From: Bifiguratus adelaidae
Taxonomy: Eukaryota; Mucoromycota; Endogonomycetes; Endogonales
Reading direction: 5' to 3'
Assembly (NCBI GenBank): GCA_002261195.1
Contig: MVBO01000005.1
Coordinates: 109,403-173,402 of the forward strand
Length of the DNA: 64,000 bases
Below are positions 1 to 11,143 of this stretch, one piece after another (position 1 is the stretch's first letter; each line of letters starts with the position of its first letter). The notes beneath the pieces were generated by a model. It saw only the letters and a list, made by a program, of their open reading frames with translations. It was not told the origin of the DNA and did not search any database. Made by a program: the position numbers and the translations under genes.

Positions 1-1557
1 AGCCTACGATGGCTACGAATTGCTCAAGGTAGTCAGCTCCGAGATAAGCAAGGGTGACGAGGACGATGGAAGCGGAGAGTCGGAAGCAATTGATGATCCA
101 TTTGGCGCGTTGTGTGTGAGATTGTTTTGGAGGAATGATGGCGCTTTCGACAATGCGGAACGCGGGAAATGTCATGAGTGGAGCCGTCAGGAGGACCGCT
201 ATACAGTACAGGAATTGGATGGTATATTTGGGGATGCCGTCAGGAAGATTGAGGAGAACAATCATGGCGGTGTCCGAACCGAAGGCTGCATAAGAGAGCG
301 CGCCGACAAGTGTGAGAATGCCGCAGACAATAGAGACGACGATCCACAACGCCTTTGAAAAATCGGCAGGACTCTCCATGGCTTCTCGAATAGGCAGAAT
401 AAGACAAATACCTTCAAAGACGGCGATAGAGGTACCGACAAAGATTCCTGCTCTATCGGCGTTGAACTATGAATCATTGGATCATGAGCGACGGCTTCCT
501 AGACTAAACGCTATCCGAACATACCAGTAAGAGAGGTTTTGGTGCTCCGCCATACTGTATGAGTACCGCCAAATCTACCCAGAGCAAATATATAATACCA
601 GCTAATATGAATACGTCGGCGATGACGGAAGTCCACGACAGTTTTGCGAGGTTCTTGATGAGTGCAAAAGGGACAAAGCACAAGAAGACAAAAATCAAAA
701 TGATGCCCATGTCTGGAGTGCGATCAAAAACGTGATAAATAATGTCTTGTATGTTTTGCGCCGTAAAGATAAAATAGCCCGCCACGAAGCCAGACTAGAG
801 TGCTTGTGAGCAAATTCGTTTACTTCACGAACCATACGTACCTGAGAAATCACAATGGACAGCAGCACAGCCCACCGAGCCCATTGTCCCCATACCTTGC
901 CTCCAATGTCTCCGTACGATCCTGGTATTGAATCGCGGCAAGCCAGCAGTAATTGGAAGCCCCACATGCTCAACAACGCCGTGCATACCATAAAAATGCA
1001 CGAAAAGAGAACTCCACCATTCGCAAAGCTATTCGATCGTCAGTCAATCAACCTCCTTTTGCATGGAATCGCAAAACTCACCCTTTTGGCAGAAAGAGCA
1101 CACCTGATCCGATGAAACTCTTGAACAGCAAGAAGAGTGTCTTACCAAAGCTCGCCAATTGTTGACGTTCCTTGTGTTCATGAACGGATATGACACTTTC
1201 ACGTCGCCCTTTACGAATCCTTTCCTGACTGAATCGCATCAGGCCATTTCCGTTCATATGTTTATCTTCCAGCAACAATGCGTCTTCCTCCTCCTCCTCC
1301 TTCTGATTCGGTGTTCTAAAGGTCTCTTCTTCATCGTTATCTGATAAGAAGCCGTCTTCGATATCTCGCATAGCCAGCGTCTCCATCCCGTCCCGAGACT
1401 CTTCGGAATCACTGCCGAGATGTTCGCCAGCGAAATGATCGTAAAGCTGTCGACCTCCCAAATTCTCTAAAGACTGTCTCGCTTTGGCGAGTTGTGTGAA
1501 GGATGCTTTTGCCCGACTGTGTCGATGGGCGTCCGAGCCGTCGCCTAGAGGTGACAT
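1..1557 (-). CDS. Vacuolar amino-acid transporter, AVT3/AVT4-like (3' part beyond the left edge)
   Basis: Amino-acid/auxin permease family (AAAP, Pfam Aa_trans). Family members export amino acids from the vacuole. The ATG at 1557 opens a hydrophilic acidic N-terminal region of about 135 residues, with a run of Glu near residues 85-95. It leads into GKTLFLLFKSFIGSGVLFLP, the typical first membrane segment of fungal AVT3/4 proteins. Further exons at about 1030-840, 790-540 and 300-1 encode more membrane helices, including LPDGIPKYTIQFLY and PLMTFPAFRIVE. Short introns with GT-AG ends separate them; the one after FLPKG is visible at about 1078-1030. No stop codon is reached, so the C terminus lies outside the window. 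Known: AVT3/4 act in neutral and basic amino-acid efflux. Inferred: vacuolar location and substrate. The family assignment is firm; the exact AVT paralogue is not. Confidence 0.85.
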
Positions 1558-1820
1558 GGTGTAGGGATGGCTCTATTAGTTAGTGTGCAGTGAAGAGCAG
1601 CGGTAAGCAAACGTTATCCAAGACGTCGTACTGTTCATATACAAAGAGACAGATTCCATGTAGATGCCTTCTGTAGGCGAGATGTTGATGTACTGGAATG
1701 TCCGCAGTGCGATACGACGATGAGTAACAAATATCGAAAAATTCACTTCACTTTATCTTACACAGAAACGCGTCAATTTTCATGTCCACAGCGTGATATG
1801 CTCGTCTTCACGTTATGTCT

Positions 1821-2864
1821 TCATACTCTAGCCTTCTTCTCTGGAGCATCCTCTTCCTCTTCATCTTGCTTACGCTTCAATCCCTTCATTTTTCGGGTCT
1901 GTAGCTTGCTCAAGTCTTGACGACCAAGATGAACCCTGCCAAATTTGTCTCCCATCTCATCATGCTCCATGTTCTTGACCTTCTTGGCCTTGAGTTCCTT
2001 GGGTACCTTGATGGCAACCTTCCAGACATCTGGCTTGGGCAATTGCGTCCGCCGTATTCGGAAATCAAAGTGTGGGCCCATTTCGGTTAATTCCACTCTT
2101 GGTGTCTTGCTGCCGCTTTTTTTCATTTGGATGGTGTAGGTACGAAAGTAGATGGGTCCGGTCTGACTATTCTTGTCCAAAGGACCGGCTGTGACGCTGA
2201 TAGTGTACTCGAGCCCACCGAGATGGACCGAATCGACCAGTGTGCCGTTAAAGAAATCGAGCCATAGATTTCGAAGATTCTTGTACGTCTCGTTTGTATC
2301 CCATAGCTCGCCATTGAAGAGCATTAAAGGCTTCATGCCAATGGCGCATTTTGGCGTCTTGATGGATGCCATTGACGCGGCTTTCTCGATGCCTAATTCC
2401 ATCATATCGAGGATTTGGTAGTCAAACATACGGATGAAAACAAGGTTGTGAGGACGCTTTTTAGAATGTGAGCCGGCAACGAAGAGAGAGGCGTCATTTT
2501 TCTGAGAAAAGAACTCTACCGTCGTCTCGTCGTCAAAAGGGTGTATTGGATTCTTTTTCGTAAAGTTGATGGCATCGGGCTTCTTGAGACTATACTTTAA
2601 AGCATGCAAAGTCAGCTCAAAGGCCTTATCGTCACCTAGTTGCCACTTACAAAGTCACCCAAGGCGTCATTCACAATTTGACTCGTCTGACTTGCCTTCA
2701 CCATGACGGCAGTTTTTGGGTTCTCCACCGTCTTTGCTTCCTTCTTTTCCAACGCACGCTTGGAGCGAGCATTCTTTGGCTTTCTGCAAGACAGTCAACA
2801 AGCGCATGTGAGCCATGTTCTCCTAAAGTCGCTCGTCCCTCCCTACTTACACTGTGCGCAACAT
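1821..2864 (-). CDS. RPF2: Ribosome biogenesis protein RPF2 (Brix domain)
   Basis: RPF2 works with RRS1 to bring 5S RNP (5S rRNA, uL5, uL18) into pre-60S particles in the nucleolus. Three exons are visible. A 14-nt first exon (2864-2851) encodes MLRT plus two bases. Exon 2 (about 2783-2651) gives the basic VKPKNARSKRALEKKEAK segment, which lines up with the N terminus of animal RPF2. Exon 3 (2594-1821) carries the Brix domain: NPIHPFDDETTVEFFS, SHSKKRPHNLVFIRMFDYQ and GPHFDFRIRRTQ. The tail is Lys/Glu rich and nuclear-localisation-like. Total length is about 310 residues, normal for the family. The gene faces the DAP3 homologue head to head with only 32 bp between the start codons. Identification is confident. 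Confidence 0.93.
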
Positions 2865-2896
2865 AAGAAAGAAAAATTCAAGCCAAGCCACTTTTC
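2865..2896. promoter_or_regulatory. Very short shared spacer between RPF2 and DAP3 start codons
   Basis: Only 32 bp separate the RPF2 start codon on the minus strand from the DAP3 start codon on the plus strand. Any core promoter for either gene must sit in this spacer or overlap the other gene's 5' exon. The spacer is A-rich on the plus strand. No TATA box is evident. That it acts as a bidirectional promoter is inferred from geometry. Confidence 0.5.
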
Positions 2897-4513
2897 ATGT
2901 TGCGTCAAGCCGTACGACACTTTCACGCTGGAGCTGCATTGGCGGCTAAAGCAGGTAAGGGTGGGAACGAGTGGTATGGATATGGTTTGACAAGGAGTGT
3001 TGACGGATACGTTTTGGTCAGCAGCTCCCAAAGCACCGGTGAAAAAGGCCACTCAGTCATTTAAAAAGAAGACAAAATCAGCAGGCGGAGATGTGAGTAT
3101 ATGGAGCATCGGCACCGAAAACATGTGGTCTTATGAGATGAAACAACAGGTAGTCGGATCGATGGGTGCCTCGGGCAAGCTCAATGAGCGCTTCTACAAG
3201 CCATTACCCAATGTTCATTTGCAGACCTTTTTGCCCGAAACAGTAACCCAGCAGAATCTCGGCCAGGTGTTTAGGCTACCGTCACCCTTTGACAAAAAGA
3301 CGATAGCTATAGCTCCACACATTCGTCAGCTGGTATGTGTGGTGCAGATCAATGATGGCAAGCCCGCTCAATGACCCGAATCAGTTTCAGTTATCTTCTG
3401 CGCCTGCATTGGTGACGCGTGGTGCTACCTTACAAATCGCTAGTCTTGTCGATCAGCATGCCAACAAGAGTTCAGGAGATGAACGAGTGATTCTGTGTAA
3501 GTTAATTCCGTCGCCGGTTTCTGAAGGGCATTGTTGGTCTGACGGGTTTGCAATCAGCTGGTGAGCAAGGCATTGGCAAAAGCTTGCTCCTGTTGCAGGC
3601 TGTGAGTTATGCGTTGAGCAATGAATGGATTGTCCTCTATGTACCTCAAGGTAAGGATATCTCACTATGGATGGACCAAAGTGCTGTCTGCTGATGCGGA
3701 ATGGGTAGCCATCAAGCTAGTAGACAGCTCCACAGCTTACGCACCGACAGAGGATGGTCTCTACGTCCAACCCGACGCAACCGCCAAACTTTTACAACAA
3801 TTCGTACACATGAACGAGCAGTCGCTTGGCAAGCTGCCGTTGAAGAATTCGTACACCATCGAAGGTCATGAGCTAAAGGACATGACCATCTTGGAAGCAG
3901 CAGACATTGGCATCCGCCATCCCACATCCGCCTACAAGATCTTGGAGACCGTTCTGACCGAACTTGAGCAGCAGAGGTACACGTACACGCATGGACGATC
4001 GATCTCCCACTCATGCTCCTTTTAGCACACCTGTTTCCCTCGCTATTGATGAAGTCAATGCGCTCTATGCCAAGACCGCTTACAATGATTCGAACTCCAA
4101 ACTCCTTGAAGCCTCTCAACTCGCCCTTCCCAACCTTCTCCTGCAGTATCTATCGGCACAACGTCAATGGGTAAGTACGACGTCACTTGTGTGACCTCTC
4201 CACGATCTCGTTGACGCCATTTTTTTATTAGACGCGTGGCATCGTCATTGGTGCAACATCGAAAAGTGACACTCGATTTCAATCTACCGCGTTAGATACC
4301 GCCCTCGGGCTCCTGTCCCCTGATCCCTACCGCCGCCATTCCATTCCGCTTCCACAAGATCTCTACCGATTAGACGTTCAGCCGTATACACTGCAAGAAA
4401 CAAACGGCATCCTAGAATTCTATAAACAGGCCAACATGACCACCCAATCGGACGCCCATCATGCCCATGTGGCCAGTGGTGGACATCCATCATTGCTGTA
4501 TCGATCCACGTAA
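2897..4513 (+). CDS. Mitochondrial small-subunit ribosomal protein mS29 (DAP3/RSM23 family)
   Basis: Component of the mitochondrial 37S/28S ribosomal subunit and a P-loop GTP-binding protein. Exon 1 (2897-2954) encodes MLRQAVRHFHAGAALAAKA, a typical mitochondrial presequence. Later exons give the N-terminal domain (about 3030-3335), then GEQGIGKSLLLLQAVSYAL, the P-loop of DAP3, at about 3558-3650. Next come a middle domain with YTIEGHELKDMTILEAADIG (about 3700-3980) and an SLAIDEVNALY Walker B-like segment near 4040. The last exon, from about 4232, ends at the TAA at 4511-4513 just after SGGHPSLL, which matches the conserved GNP-type end of the family. It is divergently paired with RPF2, linking cytosolic and mitochondrial ribosome production. 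Exon boundaries are approximate. Confidence 0.88.
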
Positions 4514-4646
4514 AATGATGCACTTGCCAGAAATAAATTCCAAATTTAGACAGTTTGCGATTGTTCCAAAAAATCGATCCCCTATTGTCTCACTCTCATC
4601 GTTCTCTCTCATTCTCTCGTTGCTCCTGCTTGCTCTCGGGTGAGAC

Positions 4647-5945
4647 ATGCTGTCGATACCCTTCTCTCATAGATGGGAGGTGGAAATACCATGGCGCTCG
4701 CTTATTAAAGCCGTAAGTATCTATACACTCCCGCCGTCTACGCCACCATTACCTCCGACACTCTACCTCTCCCATATCCCGACTCGAGTGATAAAGGAGA
4801 TATGCTCACATTTGGATACGATGGATATGATTCACCTATCCGATGCTTCTGAAGGCTGTCTTGCGGTTCCGGAGCTCTGGACGTGCGTGCATTTCCGAGA
4901 TGCTGAAAAGGTGGACGACGATATGCTCTTTTACGTCCTGGATTATCTCTATTTCCACGATTTGTGCAAGCATGTTCGTCAAGTCTGGCTAGACAACACC
5001 ATCATTGGATTCAACGTGGATGAAGATGGATACTATTCGCCCAACCCAGACTTGAACGAATCCGCCATATTCTCCGTCCTTCAATCGTTGCCAAATTTGG
5101 AACACTTGTCTGTGCGGGGATGTCGCTATGTGGACCTGGCGCAATTCCCGCGCATTTTTGCCACGCTTCATAAACGCAACAAGCGCGTTTCACGATCACT
5201 TACTAGCACGCCACCTTCTACTCCATCCACTCCTCTCTCAGCATTGTCTTCTGCCACGTTTCGATTTCCCTCACCGATACCGTATACTCGGATTCTGTTG
5301 CCGCATTTCCGATCCCTCTATATCCACGGCGCCGGTTACACGTACAGCCACGATCTCCTCACCCTACTTCAAGCCTCCGTCAGGCTCCTTCAACCAGCCA
5401 ATGCCCCTCCAATTACCCTTGATATCCTACCTTGCTTAAACTGTAGTACTGGCGTCCAATTGGAATGGTTCTGCGGCAAATGTTGTGAATGTTTCACGGC
5501 CTGTTCTGAACAAGAGTGTCGACAGAGTACCTGCGACACCTGCGCCATTGATACATGCACCAGATGCCGGGGCCAATGCCATGACCAAATCGAACCGATA
5601 TGCGAATGCTCTGCACCAGCCTCAGGCGCCTGTACACGGTGCGATAGTCCAGCCTGCGATGCATGTCTCTTGATGTGTATCGTCTGTGGCCAAGAGGTCT
5701 GCAACGCCTGTACATATGGCTTACCCATGTGCGCTCCCTGTACGACCAAATGTACACTCTGTCGAATTCCCATCTCGAGGAGCCTCAAGGGCAAGGGGGT
5801 GGGCAAAGCGACAAAATGTTCGCATTGCAAGTACCCGTATTGTACGGATTGTATACAGGCAAGGTGTGCTTGTGGCGTTCAGTGGTGTGGATACGGATGT
5901 TTTAACGTGGCCACTGTGGAGGGCCATGCTCATTGTTGTCCATAA
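4647..5945 (+). CDS. F-box-like protein with cysteine-rich C-terminal region, function unknown
   Basis: Single open frame of 432 codons with no clear intron. Residues about 38-70 (LSHIPTRVIKEICSHLD and DMIHLSDASEGC) look like an F-box, the SKP1-binding module of SCF ubiquitin ligases. LRR-like text follows (SLPNLEHLSVRGCRYVDL, about 148-165). A low-complexity Ser/Thr/Pro linker covers about 182-205. From about residue 263 to the end the protein is packed with cysteine pairs (CPYC-like CxxC, CxxCxxQC and CTDCIQARCACG patterns), with over 40 Cys in about 170 residues, presumably binding several zinc ions. I do not recognise the Cys-rich module as a named RING or B-box. The first Met at 4647 could be replaced by a later one; GTAAGT occurs at about 4712 but no good acceptor follows. 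Role as a substrate receptor is inference. Confidence 0.7.
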   Translation: MLSIPFSHRWEVEIPWRSLIKAVSIYTLPPSTPPLPPTLYLSHIPTRVIKEICSHLDTMDMIHLSDASEGCLAVPELWTCVHFRDAEKVDDDMLFYVLDYLYFHDLCKHVRQVWLDNTIIGFNVDEDGYYSPNPDLNESAIFSVLQSLPNLEHLSVRGCRYVDLAQFPRIFATLHKRNKRVSRSLTSTPPSTPSTPLSALSSATFRFPSPIPYTRILLPHFRSLYIHGAGYTYSHDLLTLLQASVRLLQPANAPPITLDILPCLNCSTGVQLEWFCGKCCECFTACSEQECRQSTCDTCAIDTCTRCRGQCHDQIEPICECSAPASGACTRCDSPACDACLLMCIVCGQEVCNACTYGLPMCAPCTTKCTLCRIPISRSLKGKGVGKATKCSHCKYPYCTDCIQARCACGVQWCGYGCFNVATVEGHAHCCP

Positions 5946-6012
5946 TGTACAATAGTCATCGCTATAGATAGTGTACATATCTTGCATTATTTCATATACA
6001 TAATGCAATCTT

Positions 6013-7853
6013 CTATTCTGCCGTTTCTACTAATTTTGTGTCTACGAGCCCATCCCAATCAAATTCAACGTCCTCACCGCTGGCTTGTCCCTCAATCATG
6101 AATTCTTCCTGTATATCTTGCCCCAGTTCGAACCGTCTTGGCTTGGGTAAACCCGTCTCAGGGTCCAGGTCTTGCTCGTCATCATCGACTGTGGCTGAGA
6201 GGACTTGTAGCTTGACCTTGTTAGATACCGGATCGAATCCTTTGACACGAGCGACCTACGGAAACGAGATTGACGTTCAGTGAACGTGCAAGCAAGACGT
6301 CAGCTTACTTTGTAGTCAGACATGACAGGCATGTAATTTTTCGATAGTTCGAGCATCTTGTAGGCGATCACATCGTTTGGCTGGGGCAATTGTTTGTACG
6401 CATCAAGCATATCAAACGCTACATGCTCATACTTGTTTTGATGAGCGGTCGAATGCAATTCCTCATATTGAGACAGCATCGTTCCAAAATCACTTTTCGA
6501 GGCACTACTTGGTGGTTCTTCGTTGGAGTACGAGTACTCGTCCCATTCGTCAAATGTGTTTACGTGAGCTTTACGATTCGGTGTGGTGTGATCATCCGCG
6601 CCAGGAAGTGTTGACGACGAATAGCCTTCAGCAGAGACTTCGAGAATTTGAGGTGCTTGGTCAATGAGATAGGAGGATGTGTTTTGCATTGTCATTATGC
6701 TGCCTTTCTGGCGTCGCTTCGACTTTTTGTTAGATTGATTGGCTTCCAGTTCAACGGTAGTGATGAAGGCGCGTGCCGGTTCTGGAGCCGCGTAATCGTC
6801 ACCGATGGACTTGCCTGTTCCATTGGCCTCTTCCGCATCTTGATCAAACTTGATGTGCTGCCTCTGGAATGGTTTTGTTTGCATGCCTTTCCGAAATCCC
6901 TTGGACTTGTTTTTGACATCAGCGAAGTTTGGCCTCACTTGCCATCCATCAATGATGTTTGACTTGCTAGGTTTGGTCGATGGAATCTCCTCCAAAACAT
7001 CTTCCGCAACATTGTCCTCGTCCATGGCTTCGGCTGGGCCTCCCATGGCTTCCATCATTCGACGATACCTCCGTCGAGCATTTCGCTTCTGTGTTGCCGC
7101 TTTGCCTTGTCCAGGTGGCACTTGTTGTTTTGGAGCCTCCTTGACAGTATTCACCTTCTCTTCGGTGTCCGATTCAGTCGAAGACGCGGAATCAGAATCT
7201 GACGATTCCGACGATGAACTAGAACTCTCAGACGATGTGGATGCACCAACAGATGCCTCTGATGATGATGTTTCGCTTGAAGACGTCTCCTCTGACGAGC
7301 TGATCAACCTATCCGTCTTTTGCGACGCGGAACTCGATGATGAAGCGTTACTAGAAACGTCGTCGTCAGAGCTCTCGGTCTCACTCTCGCTTGTCGAGCT
7401 CTTGTCTTCTGCTATTCGTCGTCGCTTCGCCGACACTTGTCCACGCTGATCGACCTCATTCTCCTCGTAAGCTCTTGTCAGTCCAATCAGCGACTTGAAG
7501 GCGTTGACGATACTCCAACCAGACGACACTTTTCTCACCCTAGACCAAAGTTTCATCAATATCTCTACAGTCATGATACAAGATGGGTCCACTTACACAA
7601 TCGTGTCCATATCCTTGACCATGTCAGACACCATGCCAGACTCAAACAATCGAAATCCATCAAGCTCGAGGTGAATGGGAAGCGTCAAGTGAAACTGCGC
7701 TTGTATGCGAGTACATAGCTCAGCGATTGTGAGGTCTTTGGAGGGCTGTGGTATAGGATACAGCGTGTCGTGAGCATGAAGCCCATCTCTAAACGTGAGC
7801 TTGATGCGCATCCACGGCAATTTTTTAAAATAATGGGAAGGAATGGACTCCAC
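6013..7853 (-). CDS. Coilin-like Cajal-body scaffold protein
   Basis: Exon 1 (7853 to about 7601) encodes the N-terminal coilin domain: RIKLTFRDGLHAHD, then a ubiquitin-like fold ending FRLFESGMVSDMVKDMDTI, aligned with the self-association domain of p80-coilin. Exon 2 (about 7543-6310) starts VRKVSSGW and holds a nuclear-localisation cluster (SAKRRRI), a very long Ser/Asp/Glu-rich tract (about residues 120-230), basic patches (TQKRNARRRYRRMMEAMGG) and the C-terminal domain start PNDVIAYKMLELSKNYMPVM. That start matches coilin's atypical Tudor entry (GDIIAFK...LELTTSYTP type). The final exon (about 6256-6013) gives VARVKGFDPVSNKVKLQVLS. Known role: scaffold for snRNP and snoRNP maturation in Cajal bodies. 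Only 36 bp separate its start from the upstream tandem gene's stop. Family call rests on both ends matching in order. Confidence 0.8.
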
Positions 7854-7889
7854 CTTGCTTCAACAGTCAATTGCATTCAACGCTAAAGC

Positions 7890-9181
7890 TTAGAGAATAG
7901 CTAATGCATTGGCAGGACTACCTACACCTCCAAGGCGATTCAAGGGCGCTAATCATCCAGTGAGCTAAAAGGTATACGAGAAGATAGAGCAAGAGGTTAA
8001 CCTACCGGCAGTAAAGAGACAATCGTAGCGTCCCAACTCTTGCATCCTTTTAACCAGAGGTGTGAGGACAAGGAACTCTCCTATGGGAGTTCCAAACAAA
8101 GCTAGTAGGTTTTGATGCAAGCTAAACGCTGGATCTGGTGGAAAGCGTTCAAATGCGGGTGCGTCACTGCCGACAATGGAGAACTTGTTGTTCCAAATCC
8201 ATTCAGCAATGGCCATATCTTGCTTGACACCGATCATGTTGGGGTATCGAGGCTTGGCGTACTCTACACGCTCCTCCTGACTCAATTGTTCGTACCATGC
8301 TATCCAGCCTGTATGAATAAGAAGAATGTCGCCAGGACGTGTGGTGATATGTTGTTGCTCAATCATGGCCTTTAAGGAAGTCAATTCAATGTCGTGTTGT
8401 TCGCCGGGAGAGTATTGGATGCCTAAAGGGATCGTGTCAGCACCTCGTCAAGCCATTTGGCCCTACTTGCCATTGGCCTGTGCAAATGCTTTGTAATCCA
8501 AGACAATTGCCCGACCCGCAACTCCTTTCCTTGCCATGCTGCAAAGCAGGCGTCAGCCCATGTTGACTCTTATGGACGTCGAGGAACACCTACTGTTGCA
8601 GACCGAGCTTGCCTTCATCCTTGTCACCACCAATCTCGGCCTTCTTGATGCCATTGTAAAAGGCACCCGCTCGGGGATTACCTTGTTCCCACATTAGTTG
8701 ACATTCCCACGCAGCGGACGCACTCACCATAATGCCTCAGTCCATCAAACTAGCCCATAAAACATAAGCAGCGTATAGACCATAGCTTGCTAACCTACCT
8801 GAGTGGATGCCTGGGTATTCATGTCATCATAGACATCATCATGCACCCAATCTGTCTTAGCAATCACTTTGTGGGTTCCTCCGGATCGATGAAAGAGCGG
8901 AGGATCGGGCAACTCAAGTCTCCAATTCAACGAAAAGACCTGTCCCGTTTGTGCGCTCTTGAGCGCTTCGCGGGTCACGTCGGCTGTGAGATAGTTGAGT
9001 GTTCCGAGTTGATCGTCTTGCCCGAAAATGCCCCTATTGTGGTGCTTAGAAGGGTTAAATGGGCACTGCTAACGTACCATGCAGACCGTTCTGGGCCATC
9101 GCCAACGAGCGGCAAGTCCCTCCACTGCGGTGTATTATCCATGGGTTCAAAAACACGAGCAAGGTGAAGAAGCCGTTGCAT
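7890..9181 (-). CDS. Cyclase-family protein (PF04199, kynurenine-formamidase-like fold)
   Basis: Metal-dependent hydrolase superfamily that includes bacterial kynurenine formamidase. Start ATG at 9181 gives MQRLLHLARVFEPMDNTPQW. Exons continue with LPLVGDGPERSAW, an intron, then DQLGTLNYLTADVTREAL-type sequence (about 9030-8810) containing FHRSGGTHKVIAKTDW. A 22-nt micro-exon (8749-8728) encodes FDGLRHY, the conserved metal-site region of this family. Then come NPRAGAFYNGIKKAEIGG, RPGDILLIHTGWIAWYEQL (about 8330-8270) and ERFPPDPAFSLHQNLLALFG. The last exon (about 7945-7890) encodes APLNRLGGVGSPANALAIL and stops at 7890. Length is about 330 residues, as in fungal and bacterial homologues of this subtype. 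Substrate is unknown; kynurenine formamidase activity is possible but not shown. Confidence 0.82.
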
Positions 9182-9465
9182 GCCTAGTGTGAGAAATAAT
9201 TTCCAGAACGGTTCAATGCTGCATGATGATCACGATCGTAGTGATACGCCCTTTGTTGCAAGGATCAGAAGGCTGTTGGCGTATACAATGTTGTTACATG
9301 CCTATGTCTGGTATTTATATGCCGCAACTATACATTGGTTTTTCATTATCCACCGCTCTTTTGGCTCTAGGGCACTCATTTTCTCTTTAAATATACTGGG
9401 GTGGTAAAGGAGTGGTATAGAGTACAGGTCCATGAAGGGTATCATTGGAGGGTATTGGCCTTGTT

Positions 9466-11028
9466 TTAGCGCTGATGCACATCTGTATAGCCTTCATACA
9501 ACTTTTGATTAGGGTCATATCCGCTAAAGTATTGGGTATTGTTATCCGTCTATGCGAAGATGAGTAGGATGAAAAGGATTGCGTTTAAGGAGATGCTTAC
9601 CGCGGGCCAAAAAGCATTTTGGTTGGAATGCATATAGTCGCTATATTGCATCATGGTAATCTCTGGGATGATGTCGCCTTCACCAGGAGTACTAAGCGCA
9701 GACTAACGCCGGAATGAGCATCGATGTCCAATCGGGTGTCGTTAACGCGTCGACACATACCTGAAGCTGTTCGTCATTCAACGAACTGGTGGGAGACGTC
9801 TTTTTAGAATCGCCTTTTCCTTCAGAGGACGTTCTCCGTCTTCTGACTCCTTGATCCATGTTGGACATTTGCGTGTTAGAAGCATCGTCCATAGACGGAG
9901 AGCCCGATGATGTCTTTTTCGCTCGAACGGCATTTCTTGGCCTTTTTTGTGCAACCTTGCTTCGAGGCGTCGATGGAGGCTTGGGGGGTTGTCCCAGATT
10001 GCTACTTGATTGCCTTGTCAGTACAGGCTTGGCCTCGGACGCCTTCTTGAGACTTCCGCTCATCATGGTCGCAGAGGGATCATTTGGCATGCTGGGAGCG
10101 GGAGCGAAGTTCCTCGGCATGGTGTTGGCAAACGGGGTAGATTGATCATTCGGATTTCTCGTCAATAGCATGTTTGACGGTTGTCCCGCATACGCCATAT
10201 TCGCGGTAACCATGCCTCCATGCATCCCGGACGCCATGCGAGCTTGTGCCATCCGGGCATCCATGTATGGCTGAGAGTATCTGACGGGAGGTTGAAAAGC
10301 GTATTGCGTAGACATATCCACAGGCATCTGATATGTGTACATTGGATGAGTTTCGTAGGCGGGAGGGACAGGTGCGGGTTGAGGGATGGTTGGTGGCACA
10401 GCAGGGCGTCTGTTCATTGATGGCACCGTCGGTGGAAAGGCCATGTTTGCTTGCGAGGCATATTCATTCACCAGGGCCGTGTCGGTATTTGCTTGTAACA
10501 AGGAGTTGACGGGTGAAACTGTCTCATAAATGTCACAAAACACGCTCCACCACTTCTGCAGGAAGCCTTCGTCTGGCAGAGTCACCGGTAAGCGGAGTGA
10601 GGGCAGCGAGCCTTTGGACGTGTGAGAGGAAGTCGTCGCTTCATCCAGAGTCGGGAAACTTGCTGCTAAGTTGGCTTCCTGATAAAAGGTTCTTGCTGTT
10701 CCTTCCAGGTTGCTTCGAACAAGGTAGTCATAAATGTAGCCTTGAAGATATGGACGACTTGCATTGACAGAAACGTTAGAGGTGTAATACAAAGCCAACA
10801 GATAACGTGGCAAACTTACATGGATTGGAACACGGCGTGTTTCGGAGGTTCGTCCTTTTCTCCCATGCGGACACCTGGAGCATTGGTTCTATTCGGTGGC
10901 ATGGAAGTGCCTGAAGCTGCCATTGCGTTCTCGGACGTGCCCTTGTTATCTTGCGTTGTTGTACTGCGCAGCAACTGCGACAATGAGCGATGGGGAAACA
11001 AAGCTCGCGTTTTCAACGCCCTGAGCAA
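9466..11028 (-). CDS. LisH/LUFS-domain transcriptional regulator (Flo8/LUG/SSDP-like)
   Basis: After a first exon (start 11028, or the internal Met at 10923) an intron at about 10817-10757 joins to RPYLQGYIYDYLVRSNLEG, a LisH dimerisation motif. GFLQKWWSVFCDIYETVS follows, the second half of the LUFS domain shared by LEUNIG, Flo8 and SSDP. The middle is Pro/Gln/Met-rich and disordered. A basic stretch (AQKRPRNAVRAKKTSSGS) lies near 9950-9900. The C-terminal exons end with YFSGYDPNQKLYEGYTDVHQR at 9466. Known: such proteins are co-regulators of transcription, with LisH mediating dimers. The first exon's N terminus looks partly basic and amphipathic, so the shorter start at 10923 may be the real one. 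Target genes are unknown; Flo8 orthology is not established. Confidence 0.75.
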
Positions 11029-11143
11029 AACGCTCCGTCTATTCCAGTCTTTGCTCCGTGCGGAAGAAGCCCACCACTAGAGACAACCGGCAAAAACACC
11101 TAATCTCACACCTTGAAGAAGTGGAGGAAAAGAACTCCAAATT

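Noticed and set aside
6850-7449. 199-codon plus-strand frame rich in Asp, Ser and Glu
   Set aside because: It is the reverse reading of the Ser/Asp/Glu tract of the coilin-like gene; repeated TCN/GAN codons stay open on both strands.
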